Part shown: one piece after another, positions 14,493-22,959 of the stretch
Numbering within the stretch: the first letter of the stretch is position 1
How the letters are laid out: each line of letters opens with the position of its first letter
Assembly (NCBI GenBank): GCA_947499725.1
Contig: CANMPK010000004.1
Location: 322,701 to 386,700, forward strand
Direction of reading: 5' to 3'
DNA length: 64,000 nucleotides
Origin: an uncultured Paracoccaceae bacterium
GTDB taxonomy: Bacteria > Pseudomonadota > Alphaproteobacteria > Rhodobacterales > Rhodobacteraceae
Position numbers and translations under genes: made by a program
The notes under the pieces: model-generated
Databases searched by the model: none
Told to the model about the DNA's origin: nothing
What the model saw: only the letters and a program-made list of their open reading frames with translations

Positions 14493-15179
14493 TTAATCGG
14501 CTTCTGGTGACAGAAGGCCGGCTTTGAACACCAGACCTGCGGCGATGGCGCCGAGGGTTGGGGCCACAAGGAAGAGCCACAGTTGCGACACCGCGCCTGC
14601 ACCTGCAAAGATCGCTGGGCCGATGGAACGGGCAGGGTTCACAGAAACGCCTGTGACGTTGATGCCCACAAGGTGGATCACCACCAGCGTCAGACCAATC
14701 GCAAGGCCCGCGATGGCCGCTGGGGCGGTGCTGCCTGTTGCGCCAAGGATCACAACCATGAACAGGAATGTGGCGACGACTTCAAAGATGAAAGCGGCTG
14801 CCATGGAGTATTCGCCTAGATAGCCTGCGCCCCAGCCGTTTTGGCCAAGGCCATTTTCGGCGATGGAGTAGTCTGCTTTGCCGGTTGCAATCGCGGCCAG
14901 CACCGCAGCGGCGGCGACCGCGCCTGCGACTTGGGCGACCATGTAAGGCACGGCTTCAGCAAAGCTCATGCGGCCTGCGGCGACCATGCCGAGTGATACG
15001 GCGGGGTTGATGTGGCAGCCAGACACGGGGCCGATGCCGTAGGCCATGCCGATCAGCGCCAGACCGAAGGCGAAGCTGATGCCTGTGAGGCCGATGTCGG
15101 CTCCTGCGATGACTGCGGCGCCGCACCCAAATAGAACCAATGTGAAAGTGCCGATAAACTCTGCAAGTGCTTTGTTCAT
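14493..15179 (-). CDS. aqpZ: Aquaporin Z-type water channel
   Basis: A 228-residue channel with six membrane helices and the two pore half-helices marked by GCHINPAVSLG and GVSVNPARSIGPA. The N-terminus MNKALAEFIGTFTLVLFGCG is typical of AqpZ, as are TGISFAFGLALIGMAYGIG and the filter residues around HLVGINVTG. It allows rapid water flow across the inner membrane. It is transcribed alone, opposite to the merR gene, with GAGGAGAC-like sequence just upstream of the ATG. Confidence 0.95.
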   Translation of the reverse strand: MNKALAEFIGTFTLVLFGCGAAVIAGADIGLTGISFAFGLALIGMAYGIGPVSGCHINPAVSLGMVAAGRMSFAEAVPYMVAQVAGAVAAAAVLAAIATGKADYSIAENGLGQNGWGAGYLGEYSMAAAFIFEVVATFLFMVVILGATGSTAPAAIAGLAIGLTLVVIHLVGINVTGVSVNPARSIGPAIFAGAGAVSQLWLFLVAPTLGAIAAGLVFKAGLLSPEAD

Positions 15180-15358
15180 TGCTGTCTCCTCTGCGTTATC
15201 TGCATTTATGAGACGCGAGATTAGCCAGAAGTTTGCATTGCCAAAGGGGAATAAACCTAGGTTTGCCGCATGTGGGGCTGGGGGAGCGCACGTTGGGGCG
15301 TGGGTTTGTTAACACTTTGGGGGGCAGTTTGATCGTTGTGGTGAAGCGGTTGAGGCCC

Positions 15359-15625
15359 ATGATCGAGCAAGTGGAAATAGCAGCAAGCGTTTTGCGTCGG
15401 CAGGTGTCGCGCGCCCTCGCGCAGGTGCAGCATGGCGGGATACGCTTTGTGATTACTTGGCGGGGGACGCCCATTGCGGCGCTGATGTCGATGCGGCAGC
15501 TCGCGTTGTTGGAAGAGCTGGAACGCGACAGCGATGAGCTGCGCGACTTGCGCCATCAGATGCAGATGGAGCGGTTCCGGCGCGCGCAGAGTTTGGCGCG
15601 CCAGCAGGTGCGGGGATCTGATTAG
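15359..15625 (+). CDS. Phd/YefM-like antitoxin-type protein, no toxin partner seen
   Basis: An 88-residue protein. EIAASVLRRQVSRALAQVQH followed by GGIRFVITWRGTPIAALMSM follows the Phd/YefM pattern: helix, a Gly turn, then the xVITxxGxPxAxL strand, and a C-terminal helix (ELERDSDELRDLRHQM) that in relatives wraps a toxin. No RelE/ParE/Doc-like gene is next to it. It converges on ygfZ with a 4-base overlap. The start is a choice: ATG 15359 gives the right fold; the frame is open to 15233. It may be a lone DNA-binding regulator. Confidence 0.6.
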   Translation: MIEQVEIAASVLRRQVSRALAQVQHGGIRFVITWRGTPIAALMSMRQLALLEELERDSDELRDLRHQMQMERFRRAQSLARQQVRGSD

Positions 15626-16362
15626 GCGCTGTAGTGGACTGTTGCTTCGCCGGCCTGCATGTCGGGCTGGGCGCGGTCATAGCGCAGGTAAGCCAATGCT
15701 TGATCGCCAGAAACGCTGTGCAAGGTGCCGACGGCTTTGCCATTTGCGGTGATTGGGGTGCCGGGGGCAGCGGTGCCGGTGAGGGTGACCTTGGCCAAGC
15801 CTTTGCGCAGCTCTGTTTTGTGTTTCATGCGGGCGGTGACCTCTTGGCCCACATAACAGCCCTTGCGGAAATCCACGCCATTCAGACGTTCAAACCCCAT
15901 TTCAAGGATATAGCTATCTGCGGTAAGCTCTTCGCCGGTTTGGGGGGCGAGGGCTGCGATATGCAGCGCTGTCCAATCGGTTGTGTCTTCGCTTTGCGGC
16001 GTGTCCCGATAGGCGCGCCAGCCGAGGGATGGATCGCGTGGGTCGGCAAAGCCATCGGCAGGTACATCATCTGTGCCGCGATGCATGTGCAATTCGGTAT
16101 CTGCAATCGTGACATCGGCGCGCAGTTTATACATGGTCAGGCGCTTTTTCAGCATTTCGCCAAGGTCGGCATCTACATCCAGCAGAACGCCATCGCCCTG
16201 TGGGGCCAGAAAGAAATCAGCCAGATACTTGCCTTGTGGCGTCAGGATCGCCGCATAGACCAGACCTTGATCCAGCTTCTTGATGTCATTGGTGATCAGC
16301 CCCTGCAGAAAGCTGCGGGCGTCTGGGCCGGTGATTGCGAGCAACATGCGAGACTGGGACAT
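15622..16362 (-). CDS. ygfZ: Folate-binding YgfZ-type iron-sulfur assembly protein
   Basis: A 246-residue GcvT-like protein. FLQGLITNDIKKL near the start and the diagnostic KGCYVGQEVTARMKHK (Cys in the conserved KGCY box) identify YgfZ. In E. coli, YgfZ uses tetrahydrofolate to help certain Fe-S enzymes such as MiaB mature. It is transcribed alone, facing the glycosyltransferase gene that starts 79 bases away in the other direction. Confidence 0.92.
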   Translation of the reverse strand: MSQSRMLLAITGPDARSFLQGLITNDIKKLDQGLVYAAILTPQGKYLADFFLAPQGDGVLLDVDADLGEMLKKRLTMYKLRADVTIADTELHMHRGTDDVPADGFADPRDPSLGWRAYRDTPQSEDTTDWTALHIAALAPQTGEELTADSYILEMGFERLNGVDFRKGCYVGQEVTARMKHKTELRKGLAKVTLTGTAAPGTPITANGKAVGTLHSVSGDQALAYLRYDRAQPDMQAGEATVHYSA

Positions 16363-16440
16363 AGGGGATCCTCTGCGCGGTCCTGTATTTTTCCTTTCTG
16401 TTCATATAGAGAGTTGTGAGCCGTGCAACAGGGGGAACGT

Positions 16441-17118
16441 ATGAGCGCGCCAATTTCCATCATTATTCCGACCTTGAATGCGCAGCAGGGGCTGATGGCC
16501 TCGTTGCCTGCTTTGATGGAAGGGCTGCCCAAGGGCATGATCCGTGAGGTGATTATCAGTGATGGGGGCTCGGATGATGCGACCCAGCGATTGGCAGAAC
16601 AATCCGGTGCGGTGTTTATCAGCGGGCCTGCCTCGCGCGGGGGGCAATTGCGCCGCGGCGCCGAGATCGCCAAGGGGGATTGGCTGATGTTCGTGCATGC
16701 CGATACGGTTTTGTCGCCCGGTTGGAGCGGGATTGTGGAAACCCATTTGCCGCTGATGCAGCCCGCCTATGGCAAGCTGCGGTTTGCGGGCGGCGGTTTG
16801 CCTGCGCGTTTGGTTGCGGGTTGGGCGAACCTGCGGTCTTTGGTGTTTGGCTTGCCCTATGGGGATCAAAGCCTGTTGCTGCCCAAAAGCCTGTATCAAC
16901 AGGTGGGCGGCTATCCTGATATTCCGCTGATGGAAGATGTGGCTTTGGCGCGTGCCCTTAAGGGGCGGTTGGTGGCGCTGGATTTCATCGCTTTGACCAG
17001 CGCTGAGCGGTACCAAAAAGCCGGATGGCTGCGCCGCGGCGCGCGTAATCTGCTGACGCTGCTGCGGTATTTCCTTGGCGCCTCGCCCGAGCGGTTGGCG
17101 GCGGCGTACCGGCGTTAA
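16441..17118 (+). CDS. Family 2 glycosyltransferase of the TIGR04283 type
   Basis: A 225-residue single-domain GT-A glycosyltransferase. SIIIPTLNAQQGL is the nucleotide-binding start, IISDGGSDDAT the first acidic motif, FVHADTVLSPGW the metal-binding DxD-like site and GGYPDIPLMEDVALARAL the acceptor-side motif with catalytic acid. The pattern is that of the small family often linked to arsenosugar genes (TIGR04283), but no arsenic gene is close. ATG 16441 follows GGGGGAACGT. It ends 3 bases from the convergent ABC exporter. Confidence 0.85.
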   Translation: MSAPISIIIPTLNAQQGLMASLPALMEGLPKGMIREVIISDGGSDDATQRLAEQSGAVFISGPASRGGQLRRGAEIAKGDWLMFVHADTVLSPGWSGIVETHLPLMQPAYGKLRFAGGGLPARLVAGWANLRSLVFGLPYGDQSLLLPKSLYQQVGGYPDIPLMEDVALARALKGRLVALDFIALTSAERYQKAGWLRRGARNLLTLLRYFLGASPERLAAAYRR

Positions 17119-17121
17119 GCC

Positions 17122-19101
17122 TTAGACCCGTGGTAGGCGGCTGAACAGGCGGCCCCAGAAGCCTTTTTCTGGTGTGGCGCTTGGGATGGCGGGCAGCTTG
17201 CCCGTGCGCGCGGCTTCTTCGGCGCTTGGGCCGCTGGTGGCAAATTGCAGGTTGTAGAGTTCTGCGTATTTGCCTTTTTGGGCCAGAAGCTCTTCGTGGC
17301 GGCCTTGTTCGACCACTTGGCCTTTGTCCATCACCACGATCTTATCCGCCTCGCGCACTGTGGACAGGCGGTGGGCGATCACAAGGGTGGTGTGGTTCTT
17401 AGAGAGCTTATCCAGCGCTTCTTGCACCAGCACTTCGGATTGCGCATCCAGCGCGCTGGTGGCTTCGTCAAGCAAAAGAACCGGCGTGTCGCGCAGCAGG
17501 GCGCGGGCGATGACCACGCGTTGGCGTTGGCCACCGGATAGGCCGCTGCCACGAGGGCCGACACGGGTGTCCAAGCCATCGGGCATCTTCTTGACGAAGT
17601 CGCTGACATGGGCTGCATCCAGCGCGGCCATCAACTGTTTCTCGGTGACCGTGTCGCGGCCCAGCAGGATGTTTTCGCGCAGGGTCTCGTCAAACAGCAT
17701 GGCGTCTTGGGACACCACAGAAAACAGATCGCGCAGTTTTTCCAGTGAGAGCTGTTGGATCTGTGTGCCGCCCACGGTGACATCGCCGGATTGCGGATCG
17801 ACCAGACGGGTTAGCACGTTGAAAATGGTGGATTTGCCTGCACCGGACGCACCGACAATGGCAGTGGTTTCGCCTGCTTTGGCGGTGAAACTGGTGCCGT
17901 TGAGAACCTTTGCGTCTCCATAAGACAGGTGCACATCGCTGAGGGCGATATCGCTGCCCGCCTCTGGCATGGGCTGAGGTTTGTCTGGGCTGACAAGCGT
18001 TGGCTCGGTTTCTAGGATTTCCTTCAGGCGCTCGATGCTGGCGGCTGCGATCTGCCATTGGCCGCTAACAGCCCCGATGCGGCGCAGAGGTTCGAAGGCA
18101 AAGCCAAGCGCGGTGAAGAATGTCATGAACTCGCCGATGGTTTTCTCGCCGGCGATGATCTCGCCGCCGCCGTAGATCAGAACGCCCAAGAAGCCGAGAC
18201 CGGCCATGATATCGATCAGGCCTGGAATGGTTGCGGCCCCAGCGGCAGAGCGGACTTCGGTTTTCACGAGGTCTTCGGTCAGGGCGCCGAACTGTTTGGA
18301 TTGGTAATCCTCAAGGCGGTTCAGTTTGATGGCCACAATGCCGTGGAAGATTTCATCTAGACGGGTGGCCAGACGTGCGCCGAGATCACGGGCTTCGCGG
18401 GCGCGGCGGCGTACGAACTGTTGCAGCAGGGCAGACGGCAGCACCATGACGGGCGTGCCAATGCAGGCTACCAGCGTCCAGCGCCAATCGACGCTCACCG
18501 CGACGGACATCAGCACCACAAGGGCGATCACGTCGCGGCCTGCGCCGGTGATGACAGTGTTCCAGACGCTATTGATTTGGATCACATCCGCCTGCAAACG
18601 CTGGATTAAGTACCCCGGCGGGTGGGCTTGGTGAAAGCTATTGTCCAATCGCATCAGGCGCGCGAGCAGGCTGGTGCGCAGCTCGGCGGCGGTGCGTTGG
18701 GAGATCAGTGTGAGGATGACCTTTTGGCCAATCGAAGCCAAGGCGCGGGCGACGAATACGCCCATGATCACAAGCCCGACCCACAAGAGCGCATCTGCGT
18801 CGCCTTCGAGGAAGACATTGTCGAACATCGGCTGCATCATCCAGCTTAGTGCGCCGAGCATGGAGCCTTCGATGGACATAAAGACCAGGGCCACGAGCAG
18901 CAGACCAATGTGTTTGGACAGAAACTTTCGCCACAGCCATTTGATCAGATGTGGCTGAGGGTTCTCTGCCTCTGGTGTTGGCTCTGTTGTGGGGGCTGCT
19001 GGGTTTGGCGTGGTTTCTGGATCGGTCACGAGCGGTCTGGCGTCCTTTGTTACACGCCAGCGGCGCTGGGCGATGGTATGCGCAGATGGCGCATTCTTCA
19101 A
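17122..19101 (-). CDS. MsbA-like ABC exporter, fused permease-ATPase
   Basis: A 659-residue half-transporter. After a Pro/Thr-rich cytosolic tail (1-55) come six membrane helices (about 60-340) with the coupling-loop pattern of lipid/drug exporters, then the ATPase: Walker A GASGAGKST, signature LSGGQRQR, Walker B VLLLDEATSA and switch His in VIAHRLST. A homodimer would flip lipid A precursors or other amphiphiles. The extra C-terminal 45 residues are Pro/Ala-rich. The start at 19101 is uncertain because the N-terminal tail is variable in the family. It lies downstream of a small membrane protein gene. Confidence 0.9.
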   Translation of the reverse strand: MKNAPSAHTIAQRRWRVTKDARPLVTDPETTPNPAAPTTEPTPEAENPQPHLIKWLWRKFLSKHIGLLLVALVFMSIEGSMLGALSWMMQPMFDNVFLEGDADALLWVGLVIMGVFVARALASIGQKVILTLISQRTAAELRTSLLARLMRLDNSFHQAHPPGYLIQRLQADVIQINSVWNTVITGAGRDVIALVVLMSVAVSVDWRWTLVACIGTPVMVLPSALLQQFVRRRAREARDLGARLATRLDEIFHGIVAIKLNRLEDYQSKQFGALTEDLVKTEVRSAAGAATIPGLIDIMAGLGFLGVLIYGGGEIIAGEKTIGEFMTFFTALGFAFEPLRRIGAVSGQWQIAAASIERLKEILETEPTLVSPDKPQPMPEAGSDIALSDVHLSYGDAKVLNGTSFTAKAGETTAIVGASGAGKSTIFNVLTRLVDPQSGDVTVGGTQIQQLSLEKLRDLFSVVSQDAMLFDETLRENILLGRDTVTEKQLMAALDAAHVSDFVKKMPDGLDTRVGPRGSGLSGGQRQRVVIARALLRDTPVLLLDEATSALDAQSEVLVQEALDKLSKNHTTLVIAHRLSTVREADKIVVMDKGQVVEQGRHEELLAQKGKYAELYNLQFATSGPSAEEAARTGKLPAIPSATPEKGFWGRLFSRLPRV

Positions 19102-19161
19102 ACGGCTTTTCTGAGGGGTGGCAGATACGTCAGCTGCGGGCGTTTATCAAGAGAGGGGCAG

Positions 19162-19329
19162 TTAGCTGGGGATGCGTTTGATCCAGCGGTTGATGCCATA
19201 GGCAATGAAGAACACAGGGATCAGCCCCCATGCCATCCAGATCGCGCAGAAGATCCACAGGAGATTGCACAGGCCCATGATCAGGCATGTGTTCGTGAAA
19301 TCCGGCGCGGGTTGGCGGTTGCGTTGCAT
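19162..19329 (-). CDS. Small membrane protein, 55 residues
   Basis: An open frame from ATG 19329 (GGAGCC upstream) to TAA at 19162. A short polar head (MQRNRQPAPDF) is followed by NTCLIMGLCNLLWIFCAIWM and GLIPVFFIAYGINRWIKRIP, that is two hydrophobic helices and a basic tail. Codon use and a good ribosome-binding site support a real gene. I know similar short unnamed proteins in roseobacters but no function. It is cotranscribed with the ABC exporter that starts 60 bases downstream. Confidence 0.6.
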   Translation of the reverse strand: MQRNRQPAPDFTNTCLIMGLCNLLWIFCAIWMAWGLIPVFFIAYGINRWIKRIPS

Positions 19330-19417
19330 GGTGGCTCCTTGCGCAGAGCATAGCGCAAGTGCGTGTTTTCGCCAAAATCAGCTTTTGGTGAGGGGTGCCC
19401 TTAGGTGTTTTTGAGCC

Positions 19418-20164
19418 CTACTCTCGCAACGCTGGCAGGCCGATGCCTGTGCTTTGGAAGCCGCCATCCACGGAAATGACTTGGCCTGACACGTAGCTTG
19501 CCTCGCCCGAGGCGAGGAAGGTGATCATCTGAGCGATTTCCTCTTCAGAGCCGTAGCGATTGAGCGGGATCGCATCGTGGTAGGCGTCGATGATGTCTTG
19601 GGAATGCACGGCCATGGCCAGTTTGGTGCGCACAGGGCCAGGGCAGACGCAGTTGGCGCGGATGCCGTATTCGCCAAGCTCTGCCGCCTGTTGTTGAGTG
19701 AGATGCATCACCGCTGCTTTTGAGGTGCCATAGGCCACGCGCAGGGTTGAAGCGCGCAGGCCCGAGATAGAAGCGATGTTCACAATCGCGCCTTTGGTTT
19801 CTTTCAATGCGGGGGTGGCCGCCTGAGAGCAGAGGAACACACCGTCCAGATTGGTTTCCATCACGCGTCGCCAGCGGGCGAAGCTGGTGTCTTCGATGGG
19901 GCCGAAATCTGCCACGCCTGCGTTGTTGATCAGCGCGTCGATGCGGCCGTGGTGTTTCAGGGTGTCGGCGATCATTTGATCCACTTGATCGGGGTCTGAC
20001 ACATCATAGGGCAGCGCAAGGCCAAGGCCTTCGGCGGCTTGGCTGAGTTCCTCGGTGTCTCGGTCCACCAGCACAACGCCGATGTCTTTGCTGGCCATCA
20101 AACGGGCGGTGGCCAGACCGATCCCGCGTGCGGCACCTGTGATGATTGCGATCTTTTGCGGCAT
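19418..20164 (-). CDS. Short-chain dehydrogenase/reductase (SDR)
   Basis: A 248-residue classical SDR: ITGAARGIGLATARLMA (cofactor site), LINNAGVADFG, NIASISGL with catalytic Ser, and YGTSKAA with catalytic Tyr/Lys. An Asp after the second strand (VLVDRDTEEL) favours NAD over NADP. C-terminal SGQVISVDGGFQSTG is typical. The substrate cannot be told. It is leftward and monocistronic as far as seen, separated by 95 bases from the DKNYY gene upstream. Confidence 0.9.
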   Translation of the reverse strand: MPQKIAIITGAARGIGLATARLMASKDIGVVLVDRDTEELSQAAEGLGLALPYDVSDPDQVDQMIADTLKHHGRIDALINNAGVADFGPIEDTSFARWRRVMETNLDGVFLCSQAATPALKETKGAIVNIASISGLRASTLRVAYGTSKAAVMHLTQQQAAELGEYGIRANCVCPGPVRTKLAMAVHSQDIIDAYHDAIPLNRYGSEEEIAQMITFLASGEASYVSGQVISVDGGFQSTGIGLPALRE

Positions 20165-20259
20165 GTGACGCCCTCCCTGCGTGTTCTGCGTTGAGGGGGA
20201 GTGTTATGCGGCGCGTGTTGGATAGCAAGAAAGATATGGCGTGAATTGTCGGGGGCGGT

Positions 20260-21684
20260 TTATCTTCGGCGGGATTGCAAGACACCGTTTTCGAGCCAGA
20301 AGTATTTGGTGTCATCCTGTGCGGTGCCTTGATCGTCCAGCACTTCGAATGTGTTTGGGTCAACATTGCGCATGACTTCGCCGGTGAAGCCAAAATAGAC
20401 CACGACATCTTTGGTTTTGCCCCAAAAGGGGTTCAGCACCTCTAGCTCGCTTCCGTTTACTTTTTTGAAAACGGTCTTGCCTGAAGAGCCATACAAGTAG
20501 GTCTTATCTTTTGCGAATTCGGTATGATCGTTTTGGAGCAGGCATTCGAAACTTGCAGGGTCCGCGACTTTCCAAGCCTCGCCCCTTAGATAGACTCGGT
20601 TTTTGTCTTTCGCGAAGGCGTTGCTTAACAGGGCTATGCTGGTGGCATCGCCTTTCTTTTCAGGTTTGACCTGATGCGCATAGCCTTTGTTTGGACCAAT
20701 GCGCGCGTTTGATTTCAAAGCATATAGGGTGACACGGTCGTGCACGAAGGCGCTGTCTTTGGTGGTTAAGATTTGCGGGTCAGAGGCATCTAGATCGGAC
20801 AGGAAGAAACCATTGTACCAAATGCCCTTTGCGTCGCGCCCGAATGCGCCTTCTAAGGCTTCAAATGTGGCTGGGTCTGCGGCGATCTTTTTGCCGAGGC
20901 AATAGACGGATGCGCTGTCAGCGCCATAGGTTTTGTTGAGTTCTTTGAAGGTCGCTGGGTTTGCGTCTGGTAAGATGATGAAAGCTTCGTCGCGGTTAGG
21001 GCGCCAGAACTGGGGGCAGTCATTGGCGTTTTGTTTGAAACGGTAAAAGACGAAATCTTCGTTTGTGAAAAAATGTTCGGCCACAGGGCTGAGCTGTGTT
21101 TCAAAGCCTTCGGGCAGGGTCCACCAAGCTTTGACGTCTGGCTGTTCTTCTAGAAGCTGCGCTTTGAGATGCTGATGGGTGGGGTGGTGCGGATTGTCGT
21201 ATTGAACGAAGTGACCGTTGAATTGGTAAAGGTGAAAGCGATCTGCGAAGAACGTGCTGCCTTTGGTGTCTGGGTCAAAGAAGTGAAGGCTGTCTGCCTC
21301 AAAGTCTGTCCAGATTTGAAACCCTTCGCTGGAGCGGCTGTTGACATAGACCGCGTTTTGATCAGCCGCAAAGATGTTGCTTTGCACGCGAAAACTTTGC
21401 GGGTGTGAGGATTTGATTTTTGTGCCTTGGATGAAAACTGTTTTGGCGTCTTTTGCGTAGCCTTCAGCGATATACTCAAAGCTGACCGCGTGTTTGGTGA
21501 CAAAACGCGAGGTGATTTTGGAGCCGTATTGGTGGTAAAACCAGATGCCGTCCAGGTTTTTGAAATATATGCCATGCTTGTCATCAGAGAGGCATGCAAA
21601 GTCTTTGGCGGAAATGCCTTCGATCAAACGATCACAATAATAAAGGTCGTTGCCTGAGGGCCTAATACGGGCTGGCTCTGTCAC
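20260..21684 (-). CDS. DKNYY-repeat protein
   Basis: A 474-residue soluble protein built from about a dozen imperfect repeats of the form (D/K)KxxVYxxGxxIxxADPxxFExL, for example FAKDKNRVYLRGEAWKVADP and FAKDKTYLYGSSGKTVFKKV. This is the DKNYY pattern, found in proteins of unknown role, often predicted to be surface or periplasmic, though no signal peptide is visible here. It starts with GTG at 21684 behind GAGGAAG. It is somewhat more AT-rich than its neighbours. The repeats may act as a binding scaffold, which is inference. Confidence 0.75.
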   Translation of the reverse strand: MTEPARIRPSGNDLYYCDRLIEGISAKDFACLSDDKHGIYFKNLDGIWFYHQYGSKITSRFVTKHAVSFEYIAEGYAKDAKTVFIQGTKIKSSHPQSFRVQSNIFAADQNAVYVNSRSSEGFQIWTDFEADSLHFFDPDTKGSTFFADRFHLYQFNGHFVQYDNPHHPTHQHLKAQLLEEQPDVKAWWTLPEGFETQLSPVAEHFFTNEDFVFYRFKQNANDCPQFWRPNRDEAFIILPDANPATFKELNKTYGADSASVYCLGKKIAADPATFEALEGAFGRDAKGIWYNGFFLSDLDASDPQILTTKDSAFVHDRVTLYALKSNARIGPNKGYAHQVKPEKKGDATSIALLSNAFAKDKNRVYLRGEAWKVADPASFECLLQNDHTEFAKDKTYLYGSSGKTVFKKVNGSELEVLNPFWGKTKDVVVYFGFTGEVMRNVDPNTFEVLDDQGTAQDDTKYFWLENGVLQSRRR

Positions 21685-21717
21685 TTAGAAACTTCCTCAG
21701 ACATTTCATGGTCACTT

Positions 21718-22818
21718 TTAAATATTCTGAAGCGCTATGGGCAGCGCTTTGGCAAAGGCCTCTAAATCCTGCGGACGGCCGCAGCTGATACGGATGCAGC
21801 GGTTTTGGGGGGCCACGAAGGGCATGCGCACGAAAATCCCCTGATCGGCCAAGGCGCCGACCAAAGCCTTGGCGAATGTGCCGTCTTTGTGGGTGTCGAT
21901 GGCGACGAAATTGGTGGCCGAGGGCAGGGCGGTCAAACTGTTGTCTTGCGCGATTTGGGCGATGGTTTGTTTGGCGGCCTCGATCTGCGCGCGCGTTTGC
22001 GCGAGCCAGTCTTGATCGTGCAATGCCGCAAGCGCGGCAGCGTGGCTGGCGCGGTTGCCTCCGAAATGCAGGCGGATTTTGTCGAAGTTCTTGATCAAAT
22101 CGCGTGCGCCCATGGCGTATCCGGCGCGCGCGCCCGCAAGGCCGTAGCCTTTGGAAAAGGTGCGCATGCGGATCACTTTGGGATGCTCGATATCATATTG
22201 CGCTTCGGTGCCTGCGGGGGCGAGTTCGATATAGGCTTCATCAAGGATCAGCAGGCAATCGTCTGGGATGTCGGCCAGATGCTGGGTGATCGTGCTGCCC
22301 GCGTGATGCGTGCCCATCGGGTTGTCTGGATTGGCGATGTAGATCAGCTTGGCGTCGACCTCGCGCGCTTTGGCGATCAGGCTGGGCAGGTCTTCGTGAT
22401 CCTCCACGTAAGGCACGGTGTGGATCGTGCCGCCATAGCCGGTGACGTGGTAGTTGAATGTGGGATAGGCCCCCGCCGAGGTGACAACAGCATCCCCTGC
22501 GCTAATCAACAAACGGATGAGATCGCCAAGCAAACCGTCGATACCTTCGCCGACGAGGATGTTCTCGCGGGCCACATTGTGAAAGGCCGCTAAGGCGCTG
22601 CGCAGCTCGTAGGCTTCGGGGTCCGCATACATCCAGACATCTTGCGCCGCCTGCGCCATGGCTTCGATGGCCTTTGGGCTGGGGCCAAAGATGTTCTCAT
22701 TCGCGCCCAATCGTGCGGTGAAAGGCGTGCCGGTGGCGCGCTCGTGACGCTCTGGCCCGATGAAGGGGGATTCAGAGGAGAGGGATTGGATGTGGTCGGT
22801 ATAGCGCGGTGTACTCAT
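21718..22818 (-). CDS. HisC-like pyridoxal-phosphate aminotransferase
   Basis: A 366-residue fold-type I aminotransferase. ARLGANENIFGPSPKAIEAM is the substrate-binding start, IANPDNPMGTHH the PLP-binding Asn region, ILDEAYIEL the Asp that pairs with the PLP ring, and RTFSKGYGLAGARAGYAMG holds the Schiff-base Lys. C-terminal CIRISCGRP binds the substrate carboxylate. It resembles histidinol-phosphate aminotransferase, but no other his gene is here, and such stand-alone copies may act on aromatic or other amino acids. It is transcribed alone. Confidence 0.88.
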   Translation of the reverse strand: MSTPRYTDHIQSLSSESPFIGPERHERATGTPFTARLGANENIFGPSPKAIEAMAQAAQDVWMYADPEAYELRSALAAFHNVARENILVGEGIDGLLGDLIRLLISAGDAVVTSAGAYPTFNYHVTGYGGTIHTVPYVEDHEDLPSLIAKAREVDAKLIYIANPDNPMGTHHAGSTITQHLADIPDDCLLILDEAYIELAPAGTEAQYDIEHPKVIRMRTFSKGYGLAGARAGYAMGARDLIKNFDKIRLHFGGNRASHAAALAALHDQDWLAQTRAQIEAAKQTIAQIAQDNSLTALPSATNFVAIDTHKDGTFAKALVGALADQGIFVRMPFVAPQNRCIRISCGRPQDLEAFAKALPIALQNI

Positions 22819-22959
22819 GCGCGGACTTTAGGCGTAGGGGCGGGGCTTGTGCAAGATATGTCGCCGCGTCGGAAAAACGTATCAAACTGAGGGTTTCCCG
22901 TAGTGGTTTTTCGCCAAAGCGGTGCTAGGTGTAAGGCATTGAATAAAAGTTGAATTGAT

